A DNA stretch of 35,971 bases, from the NCBI GenBank assembly GCA_044507695.1, contig JBIQJD010000023.1:1-35971 (forward strand), written 5' to 3'. Positions 1-6,429 of this stretch are shown in pieces. A model generated the notes under the pieces. The model was not told the origin of the DNA. It saw only the letters and a list, made by a program, of their open reading frames with translations, and searched no databases. Every line of letters begins with the position of its first letter. Position 1 is the stretch's first letter. Origin of the DNA: JBIQJD01 sp044507695. GTDB taxonomy: Bacteria > Bacteroidota > Ignavibacteria > Ignavibacteriales > Ignavibacteriaceae. A program made the position numbers and the translations under genes.

Positions 1-574
1 TATTTAATATTTTAAACGTATCCTGATTAAATGCACTACTGGTTGAAATGCAACTGTTTAAGTTTAAAAAAAAACAATTTTCTAATTTTCCCCCTTTTAA
101 CATTCCTAAACCTTCACGGGCATTTTTAATCGTTAAATTTTTCCCCTTCAATAAATTATCCCAGGCGGCTACTACTGCTGTTAATGGTTTATTTATCTCT
201 TTACCAATTAATGTAAAATTTTCTATTCGAAAGATATTTTTAACCCTAACAGTAATTCCTTCTCCATTCAATCCTCCACCAATACCATCCAACCCAGTCC
301 CATCAATTATACAACTATCCATGCTGCTGCCAAGCAATGTAATGGCGCTATCAATAACGAGCGTTTCTTTATAAACACCATTTGCAACTATAACAGTATC
401 ACCATTATTACAAATGTTTATTGCTTTCTGTATGCTGTCAGAGGCTGTTTCCCAGCTTAAGTATGGCGGTGTGCTTGTGCCGGTTTTGCTTACATAACGG
501 ATTTCTGCTTTACAATAACTTATTAGAAATATAATACTCAACGAAATTATTTGTAAAAGAAATTTATGCATCAT
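1..574 (-). CDS. Secreted right-handed beta-helix (pectate-lyase-like) protein, 3' end missing
   Basis: Reading the minus strand from an ATG pair at 574-569, the frame stays open to the left edge (about 191 codons), so only the N-terminal part is present. It begins with a hydrophobic signal peptide of about 23 residues (MMHKFLLQIISLSIIFLIS). Next comes RYVSKTGTSTPPYLSWETA, then SIQKAINICNNGDTVIVANG and a YKETLVI stretch. This is the usual opening of parallel beta-helix proteins, where a short cap precedes a GDTVIVANGxYxE coil. Further coils follow with repeated I-x-N and G-x-L-x-N patterns. The sugar or protein substrate cannot be told. Many such proteins in T9SS bacteria end in a sorting tail, which would lie outside the window. 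It sits 80 bases downstream of nuoA on the same strand and could be read through from it. No clear Shine-Dalgarno site is visible. Confidence 0.75.
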   Translation of the reverse strand, partial: MMHKFLLQIISLSIIFLISYCKAEIRYVSKTGTSTPPYLSWETASDSIQKAINICNNGDTVIVANGVYKETLVIDSAITLLGSSMDSCIIDGTGLDGIGGGLNGEGITVRVKNIFRIENFTLIGKEINKPLTAVVAAWDNLLKGKNLTIKNAREGLGMLKGGKLENCFFLNLNSCISTSSAFNQDTFKILN

Positions 575-654
575 TCCATTTTTTCACTTAACAATATTCT
601 CTACCAGGTAAACATAAAGATAATCGTAAAGAATATTAACCCTGTGAAAAGTTG

Positions 655-1104
655 TTAACTTATAAGTTGATTTACATTTTCTTCAGCAGCAATAATTTTT
701 GTTTCAGCAGGCTGCCTTCTTTTAAGTACAGGCGGAACCGGTTTAATTCTTTCCCATTCCAGGTCTCCTTTACGCCATTCATAAGCCATTCCAAGACCAA
801 GAAGGAACAGGAATATTGCACCAACGAGATAACCTGCTACTCCAAAGCTTTTGTAAACCATAGCCCATGGAATCAGCAGCACTACTTCCACATCAAAAAT
901 CAGGAAGATTAATGCAACAACGTAAAACCTGATATTGAATTTAATCCAGGGACTGCCTTCCGGCGTTTCCCCGCATTCATATATCATTAATTTTTCGGCT
1001 GTTGGACGGTGGGGCCTGAGCAGCTTGGCTACGAATAAAACTATCGCCACAAAAACTACAGCAAGCATAATGAAGACAAAGATTTTACCAAATTCTGTTA
1101 ACAT
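655..1104 (-). CDS. nuoA: NADH-quinone oxidoreductase subunit A (complex I), solitary
   Basis: This is a small membrane subunit of complex I, which passes electrons from NADH or another donor to quinone and pumps ions. The protein has three hydrophobic segments. It carries the NuoA hallmarks: YECGE in the first cytoplasmic loop, then FNIRFYVVALIFLIFDVEVV leading into the second membrane helix with its conserved acidic residues. The length (149 residues from the ATG) is slightly above the common 120-140 because of a basic, proline-rich tail. A GTG at 1113 would add three residues. I prefer the ATG at 1104 because the predicted promoter leaves almost no leader before the GTG and MLTEFGKIF is a natural membrane-protein start. 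The usual partner nuoB does not follow: the next gene is an unrelated secreted beta-helix protein. The remaining subunits must be encoded elsewhere. Confidence 0.92.
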   Translation of the reverse strand: MLTEFGKIFVFIMLAVVFVAIVLFVAKLLRPHRPTAEKLMIYECGETPEGSPWIKFNIRFYVVALIFLIFDVEVVLLIPWAMVYKSFGVAGYLVGAIFLFLLGLGMAYEWRKGDLEWERIKPVPPVLKRRQPAETKIIAAEENVNQLIS

Positions 1105-1123
1105 GGCATCCACTATTTTTGGT

Positions 1124-1154
1124 GAAACTTAACATAAGGCTTTTGTATTGTCAA
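1124..1154 (-). promoter_or_regulatory. Putative nuoA promoter
   Basis: On the minus strand TTGACA (1154-1149) is followed after TTG plus 20 bases by TAAGTTTC (1131-1124). That is one base off the Bacteroidota -7 box TAnnTTTG. Transcription would start roughly at 1117, giving a short leader to the ATG at 1104. Pattern match only. Confidence 0.4.
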
Positions 1155-1222
1155 GAAATTAAACAGTAAGTGTATTGCTCTGAAATTTCAAAATGTTACC
1201 TGCAATTGGCAACATATATGCC

Positions 1223-1249
1223 ATGTTAAAATATGAGAATATTTAACAT
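1223..1249. repeat. Imperfect inverted repeat in the nuoA-alr gap
   Basis: ATGTTAAAATAT (1223-1234) and AATATTTAACAT (1238-1249) form an inverted repeat with a one-base bulge. Further ATGTT/AACAT copies lie just to the left (about 1192-1215). This 330-base divergent gap otherwise shows only the two putative promoters listed here. The repeat could be an operator, or it may simply reflect A/T-rich sequence. Confidence 0.35.
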
Positions 1250-1376
1250 TTTATAAGGATTTTTAGGAAATCTTATTCTCACTATCAAGAAGTTCTCTGT
1301 TTAATTTCTATTTCAAAGAAGAAAAAAAACAATCAATCAGCACTAATTGCACAAATTATGCTAATTCATTCATTTC

Positions 1377-1409
1377 TTTGATTATCTTTCCAATTAAAAT
1401 TATATTTTG
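1377..1409 (+). promoter_or_regulatory. Putative alr promoter
   Basis: TTTG at 1377-1380 is followed after 20 bases by TATATTTTG at about 1401-1409, close to the Bacteroidota TTTG / TAnnTTTG arrangement. It lies about 25 bases before the alr ATG. Pattern match only. Confidence 0.35.
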
Positions 1410-1434
1410 CGCAAATAAATAAATAAGATTGTTA

Positions 1435-2568
1435 ATGCGCCCTACTTTTGCTGAAGTAAATTTATCTAACCTGAAGTTTAATTATTTAAATATCAGAAAA
1501 AAATGTAATGTAAAAATAATGGCTGTTGTAAAAGCTGATGCTTACGGTCATGGTGCGGCAGAGGTTGTAAAAGCTCTTAATTCTTTAATAGATAAAAAAC
1601 CAGAATATTTTGCCGTTGCACTTCCGGAAGAAGGTGCGGAACTGTGCGAACAAAAGATTTCTCAGCCAATTCTTGTTTTTGAACCAGTTACAGCAAACCA
1701 GGCTGAACTGATTTTCAAATACAGATTGATTCCAACAGTTTTTACTGAAGCTCAATTGAAAATTCTTAAGGAAGCAAAAGCAAAATTTTTTAAAAGAAAT
1801 TCAAAAAAATCCACTCCAATAAAAGTTCATATCAAGATTGATACGGGAATGAACCGGCTTGGGATAAATCATAAAAAGGCTTTTTCATTCATTCAAAAAC
1901 TCAGCACAGATGATAATTTTTTAATTGATGGAATCTACACTCATTTTGCTACTTCTGATGAAAAGGATAAATCATTTGCAAATTACCAGTTGAACAATTT
2001 TAAAACATTGTTGAAAAAATTGAATGAAGCAAAAATCAATCACGGACTTGTACACGCAGCTAACAGCGGAGCAATCCTTGATATGCCCGAAGCATATTTT
2101 GATCTCGTTCGTCCGGGAATTTCTCTTTATGGTTATTATCCTTCACTTGAAACAACCGAATCTATAAAGCTAAAACCAGTGATGGCTCTTTATTCAGAAG
2201 TTGCATCAGTAAAAGAAATTGAACCTGAAGAGATTGTGAGTTATGGAAGATTATTCCGTGCAGCGCAAAAAACAAAAATTGCTGCAGTGCCGCTGGGATA
2301 CGCAGACGGCTTCAACAGAAATTTAACCGGCAAAGCAAAAGCAATAATTAAAGGTAAATTTTATCCCCAGGTGGGGAGAGTTACGATGGATAGAATTATG
2401 TTTGATGTTGGGAATGATAATATAAAAGTTGGAGATAAAATTATTCTTCTAGGTAAAAATAAAAATCTGAAAATTGATGCGTGGGACTGGAGCAGAATTT
2501 TAAATACAATTCCATACGAAATTACCTGTGCCGTAAGCAAAAGAGTTCCGCGGGTTTTTAAAGATTAG
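1435..2568 (+). CDS. alr: Alanine racemase
   Basis: A PLP enzyme that interconverts L- and D-alanine, supplying D-Ala for peptidoglycan. It is cytoplasmic. Counting from the ATG at 1435 (377 residues, normal for the family), the PLP lysine is K33 in VVKADAYGHG. The substrate-binding HIKIDTGMNRLG segment is near 132-143. The second catalytic base is Y270 in VSYGRLF. GYADGFNR and MDRIMFDV mark the C-terminal beta domain. A TTG six bases upstream is in frame, but MRPTFAEVNL is the usual family start. No Mur ligase fusion is present, although Bacteroidota often fuse alr to a MurF domain. It leads a same-strand run of four genes and is followed after 73 bases by an unrecognised gene. D-Ala production fits with the wall amidases encoded further on. 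Confidence 0.95.
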   Translation: MRPTFAEVNLSNLKFNYLNIRKKCNVKIMAVVKADAYGHGAAEVVKALNSLIDKKPEYFAVALPEEGAELCEQKISQPILVFEPVTANQAELIFKYRLIPTVFTEAQLKILKEAKAKFFKRNSKKSTPIKVHIKIDTGMNRLGINHKKAFSFIQKLSTDDNFLIDGIYTHFATSDEKDKSFANYQLNNFKTLLKKLNEAKINHGLVHAANSGAILDMPEAYFDLVRPGISLYGYYPSLETTESIKLKPVMALYSEVASVKEIEPEEIVSYGRLFRAAQKTKIAAVPLGYADGFNRNLTGKAKAIIKGKFYPQVGRVTMDRIMFDVGNDNIKVGDKIILLGKNKNLKIDAWDWSRILNTIPYEITCAVSKRVPRVFKD

Positions 2569-2641
2569 TTTCAATTTTTTTGTAAATATTTTTAAGATTA
2601 TTAATTGAATTTGCGGTAAAAAACATTTCATCTGTATGTAA

Positions 2642-3526
2642 ATGGATTTAACAAAATTATATATTATTCAAAGCATAACTGCCGCATCAAACAATCTCCG
2701 TTTAAATACACAAAAGATTGAAGTGGTTGCTTTACTGCGCGAGAGTCTTGTTAAATCTGAAAATCTCGAAGAAGATATTAAGAAGATGAAAAGAATTACA
2801 GAACTTTCCACTCTCGCAATACGGCTGAATGAAATATATAATTATCTTTCTCAGGGGCAGATAGATTTCTTTAAACTATCAGAAAAATTTAAAGAGCACA
2901 GCCGTTATCTTATAAAAGACTTAAGCCACATGCTCGATATGGTGAATGCTCAGACGTTGAAACAATCCCTTGATAAACTAAAAGAACCTAAACCCTCTCC
3001 GGCTTCTGAAAATATTTCAATTGATCTTTCACACCGTAAACCTGATGAGGCTTTATTTGAGCAAAATCCTCCGGAGGTTAAGCGGGAAGAATCAACAGAT
3101 AAAATAAAGGAAAGCCTTATAATGGAGGATGAGAAGGATGATGAAGATTCATTCTTCCATAATTTTGAAGCATCAGTTCTGCAGCCTATCAAACCGCTTG
3201 ATTCAATATTGAAGCAGATGTCTAACAATGAATTTGATTATGAAGAATTAAACAAGTTTGCTTCAATAATGAAAAAGAACGGTGAACTTTCTGCTAAAAT
3301 TGGTTCTGATATAATTGCCAACATGCATAAAATAATTGCCGCCGCGCTCATGCTTATCAAAACAAAAAATCTTATGCCCGGCAGGGAAGTGATTGAATCA
3401 ATGCGCGCATGTTTGATAGTAATTGTTGCAGTGGTTAGAGAAAAAGAAGTTGATATTACAAATTATTTAAATAGAGCCGAGGAATTCGGCAGAAAAATTT
3501 TTGAGAAAACCCGTGCATCAGGTTAA
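2642..3526 (+). CDS. Unrecognised cytoplasmic helical protein with acidic linker
   Basis: I do not recognise this 294-residue protein. It has no signal peptide and no convincing membrane helix. Residues about 1-115 look all-helical with heptad-like hydrophobic spacing. Residues about 116-175 form a polar, charged linker rich in Pro, Ser, Glu and Asp, with an acidic run EDEKDDEDSFF. Residues about 180-294 form a second helical domain containing two hydrophobic stretches, IIAAALMLI and ACLIVIVAVV, that look buried or amphipathic rather than membrane-spanning. There are no obvious catalytic motifs or metal clusters. A scaffold, adaptor or regulatory role would fit the shape but is speculation. 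It lies 73 bases after alr and 24 bases before the guanylyltransferase gene, so it is probably cotranscribed with the latter. Coding potential is strong: the frame is long, codon use resembles the neighbours and spacing is tight. Confidence 0.8.
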   Translation: MDLTKLYIIQSITAASNNLRLNTQKIEVVALLRESLVKSENLEEDIKKMKRITELSTLAIRLNEIYNYLSQGQIDFFKLSEKFKEHSRYLIKDLSHMLDMVNAQTLKQSLDKLKEPKPSPASENISIDLSHRKPDEALFEQNPPEVKREESTDKIKESLIMEDEKDDEDSFFHNFEASVLQPIKPLDSILKQMSNNEFDYEELNKFASIMKKNGELSAKIGSDIIANMHKIIAAALMLIKTKNLMPGREVIESMRACLIVIVAVVREKEVDITNYLNRAEEFGRKIFEKTRASG

Positions 3527-3550
3527 TAATTTTAATAAGGAAATTTCTTC

Positions 3551-4636
3551 ATGAATTTATACGCAGTAATTATGGCTGGCGGAGTCGGATCAAGATTCTG
3601 GCCGCGCAGTAAAGAAAAAACACCAAAGCAGCTGCTCAAAATTTTTGGTGAGCATACAATGATTCAGGAAACGGTGAAACGATTAAAAGGATTGGTCGAC
3701 GATTCAAATATTTATGTAATTACAAATAAAGTTCAGAAGCCTGCAATTATTGAACAGCTCAATCATATTCCCGCTGAAAATGTAATTGAAGAACCATTTG
3801 GCAGAAACACTGCAGCATGTATTGGTTTGGCTTCAGCAATAATTGAGAAGAAGGATAAAGATGCAGTTACAATAATTCTTCCGGCTGATCATATAATAAA
3901 GAATGTTCCCGAATTCCATAAAACACTTAAAACTGCTGCCGAATTTGCTTATCATTCAAATGGATTGATTACAATAGGCATTACCCCATCACGTCCTGAA
4001 ACCGGTTACGGCTATATTCAGATTGATGAACGCCCCGTTTTGCTTGATGGAAAAGAACAGGAAAATATTTATAAAGTTTACACGTTTGCAGAAAAACCAA
4101 ATTACGCCACGGCAGTTAGATTTGTTGAGAGCGGAGATTTTCTCTGGAACAGCGGTATGTTTATCTGGCGTGCAGATGCTATTCTTGAAGAGATAAAGGT
4201 TCATATGCCTGATCTTCATTTTGGATTGGAAAATATTAAGAAAGCTTTTGATACTCCCAGGTATGAAAAAACTCTGACCAACGTATACGGTCAGTTGAGA
4301 AATATTTCAATTGATTACGGCATAATGGAAAAATCCCAGCTCGTGTATTTAACAAAAGGAGATTTTACCTGGAGCGATGTTGGAAGCTGGGAAGAAGTTT
4401 ATCATCTTTCTGATAAAGATGAAAACGGAAATTGTATTACTGGAAATGTTTTTACTGAAATGACGATTGATTCATATATTTATACAAAGAATAAATTTAC
4501 TGCTGTAATTGGTGTTGAGAATTTAATTATAATAAATACAGATGATGCTTTATTAATCTGCCGGCGTGATCAATCACAGAATGTTAAAAAGATTGTTGAT
4601 TACCTGAAGATAAATCAGCTTACAGAACATCTTTAA
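3551..4636 (+). CDS. manC: Mannose-1-phosphate guanylyltransferase
   Basis: Makes GDP-mannose from mannose-1-phosphate and GTP, the donor for mannosylated and GDP-fucose/rhamnose-type glycans. The nucleotidyltransferase signature is at residues 6-27: IMAGGVGSRFWPRS followed by TPKQ. Also present are EPFGRNTAACIG, LPADHII, TGYGYI, the FAEKP motif, and FLWNSGMFIW. All are typical of the ManC/GMP family. At 361 residues it is the short form without the C-terminal phosphomannose isomerase cupin found in bifunctional enzymes. AAGGA about ten bases before the ATG is a plausible ribosome site. It is followed after about 25 bases by the RpiB-like gene, so the two sugar-phosphate genes probably share a transcript. 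Assignment to mannose rather than another hexose-1-phosphate rests on overall family resemblance. The symbol manC is by function and not by any local capsule context. Confidence 0.9.
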   Translation: MNLYAVIMAGGVGSRFWPRSKEKTPKQLLKIFGEHTMIQETVKRLKGLVDDSNIYVITNKVQKPAIIEQLNHIPAENVIEEPFGRNTAACIGLASAIIEKKDKDAVTIILPADHIIKNVPEFHKTLKTAAEFAYHSNGLITIGITPSRPETGYGYIQIDERPVLLDGKEQENIYKVYTFAEKPNYATAVRFVESGDFLWNSGMFIWRADAILEEIKVHMPDLHFGLENIKKAFDTPRYEKTLTNVYGQLRNISIDYGIMEKSQLVYLTKGDFTWSDVGSWEEVYHLSDKDENGNCITGNVFTEMTIDSYIYTKNKFTAVIGVENLIIINTDDALLICRRDQSQNVKKIVDYLKINQLTEHL

Positions 4637-4661
4637 AAACAAAAAAATATATTAACAGCAT

Positions 4662-5309
4662 TTGAAAAAATTAATTACTGAGGAAGAAGTAATAAAACAT
4701 TTCCGGCAGGGAAGTAAGGTAATTCCCGTTGGCAGTAATGATATAATTACACCGCTTGCTCATGATAAAATTAAATCACTTGGCTTAACGGTTGTTAAAA
4801 AAGATTCCGCTGATAAAATTGAAACAGATGAAACAGGAATTGTTAAATCAACAAAATTAAATAAAGCGGCAATTGGCAGTGATCATACAGGATTTAAAAT
4901 AAAAAATACTATCTCAAAGGAATTAACTACAAAAGGATATGAAGTAATTGATGTAGGAACGTACGATGAAAATTCATGTGATTACCCGGACTTTGCATTT
5001 GCTGTTGCTGAGAAAGTAGCAGAAGGGAAGGTAGATTTTGGAATTATAATTGATGCAACAGGAATACCATCTGCAATAACAGCTAACAAAGTTCCTGGAA
5101 TAAGAGCGGCAACATGTTATAATGAATTTTCCGCGAGGAGTTCACGCGAACACAACAATTCAAATATATTGGTGCTTGGTGCAAAATCACTTGGTGAAGA
5201 AACAATTAAATCGATTTTAGAAGTTTGGCTTACAACTTCGTTTGGCGGCGGAAGACATCAAAAAAGATTGAATAAAATTACCGCGATTGAAAAAAAATTT
5301 CTTCAATAG
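4662..5309 (+). CDS. RpiB/LacAB-family sugar-phosphate isomerase-like protein without the catalytic Cys
   Basis: Residues about 66-215 align with ribose-5-phosphate isomerase B: IGSDHTGFKIK (D74, H75), DVGT, DYPDFAFAVA, NKVPGIRAA, SREHNNSNILVLG (H164) and FGGGRHQKR. In RpiB the loop ICGTGIG carries the cysteine that acts as base. Here it reads IIDATGIPSA, so the Cys is Asp131 and the next positions change too. Ordinary RpiB chemistry is therefore doubtful. Residues 1-48 are an extra module (ITEEEV, then IITPLAHDKIKSLGLTVV). It resembles the short ITPxA element I recall at the N-termini of EutQ-like and other microcompartment-linked enzymes, but no shell genes are present here. The start is TTG; no ATG fits without losing the module. 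It follows manC after 25 bases. An altered sugar-phosphate isomerase or a sugar-phosphate sensor are both possible. Confidence 0.8.
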   Translation: MKKLITEEEVIKHFRQGSKVIPVGSNDIITPLAHDKIKSLGLTVVKKDSADKIETDETGIVKSTKLNKAAIGSDHTGFKIKNTISKELTTKGYEVIDVGTYDENSCDYPDFAFAVAEKVAEGKVDFGIIIDATGIPSAITANKVPGIRAATCYNEFSARSSREHNNSNILVLGAKSLGEETIKSILEVWLTTSFGGGRHQKRLNKITAIEKKFLQ

Positions 5310-5421
5310 CCTCGATAATCATCGTTATTCCTTCAGGGCAATGTAACTTCATTGAATTATAAATCTCTAAACCTTTAATTAGTAATCATTAATTTTTTCA
5401 ATAATAATTTCCAGGATCAAA

Positions 5422-6384
5422 ATGATGTTAAAGAAAAGTCTGTTAGTTCTTCTGATAGCCGCAGCGTGTACAACGGTTTTTGCACAGCAGCAGCTAAACG
5501 GCAGAACAGTTATCACCGGTACACCTGAACAAATTGCATTTAGTAAAGGAAGCTTTTACATGGCCCCGCAATTTTCACCTGATGGACGGTATCTTGCGTT
5601 CACAAATTCAAGTTATAAAGGAATAAATGTAAAGGATTTGGAAACCGGAGAAATTCACCGGATTACTGATGAAGATGCTGCGGGATTCGGCTTTGAGTGG
5701 TCTCCTGATTCCAAATCTATTGTTACTCGTGTGGCAAAATTTGAAAACACAAAAAGATTGAATGCAGTAAAATTATTTGAAGTTCAAACAGGAATTGAAA
5801 AAACACTTATTGATTTTAAAACTTTTATGCCGGGCCTGCCTCGCTGGAATGCAGATGGAACAAAGGTTTATTTGTTTGATGGCAGGGATTTAAGTGTTAA
5901 GGAAGCTGGTTCTATACCTTCTAAGATCAAATCTGATAGAAAAATAGTTTATACAAAAGATGATCAGATATTTATTGGCGAATCGCTGAATCAATTTAAT
6001 TCAATCAAGCCATTTAATAATCAGCAATATCTCAACGTAAATGTTTCTCCAGACGGCGCCAAAGTTGCATTTGAAGTTTACGGCGGAAATCTTTATGTAA
6101 TGAACACAGACGGCACTGGGTTAATTGATTATGGAAAAGGATACAGACCTCAATGGTCCGCGGATGGTAAGTACATAACCTACATGGTTACGGAGGATGA
6201 TGGTCATGCATATACTTCTTCTGAGATTTTTATTGCAGATGTAAACTCCGGACAGAAAATCCAATTAACCGATACAGATGGTTTGCTTGAGATGAGTCCT
6301 TCCTGGTCACCGGATGGTAAAGCAATTGTTTATCATGAAATGAATGAAGGAGTAATTTATCTCCTTCCGGTTCAGATTAATTAA
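5422..6384 (+). CDS. Secreted TolB/PD40-type beta-propeller protein, copy 1
   Basis: A 320-residue exported protein. The signal peptide is MMLKKSLLVLLIAAACTTVF ending in A-Q. The mature part is a run of PD40/WD40-like TolB blades, seen as repeated FSPDG, WSPDS, WNADG, VSPDG, WSADG and WSPDG turns, each preceded by a hydrophobic beta strand. This gives about six blades. No sorting tail or enzyme motif is present, so it probably acts as a binding or scaffold protein in the periplasm or outer membrane. AGGA five bases before the first ATG supports the start. The downstream amidase starts 45 bases after its stop, and the same pairing recurs at 8996-12339 with a clearly homologous propeller (shared FENxxK, ITDE/LTDE and AGF/AGY segments). 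That suggests it works with the amidase, for instance as a partner or substrate-recognition subunit. The role is inferred only from linkage. Confidence 0.85.
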   Translation: MMLKKSLLVLLIAAACTTVFAQQQLNGRTVITGTPEQIAFSKGSFYMAPQFSPDGRYLAFTNSSYKGINVKDLETGEIHRITDEDAAGFGFEWSPDSKSIVTRVAKFENTKRLNAVKLFEVQTGIEKTLIDFKTFMPGLPRWNADGTKVYLFDGRDLSVKEAGSIPSKIKSDRKIVYTKDDQIFIGESLNQFNSIKPFNNQQYLNVNVSPDGAKVAFEVYGGNLYVMNTDGTGLIDYGKGYRPQWSADGKYITYMVTEDDGHAYTSSEIFIADVNSGQKIQLTDTDGLLEMSPSWSPDGKAIVYHEMNEGVIYLLPVQIN

Positions 6385-6429
6385 TCATGAAAAATGTTTT
6401 AAAGATTAAATAAAAGAGAGTTTTAAAAG

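Noticed and set aside
48..374. Open plus-strand frame of 108 codons at the left edge
   Set aside because: It is antisense to the beta-helix gene, which has a signal peptide and recognisable coil motifs in the same stretch.
4662..5309. Bacterial microcompartment locus
   Set aside because: The N-terminal ITPLA-type module suggested it, but no shell protein or signature enzyme gene lies in the window.
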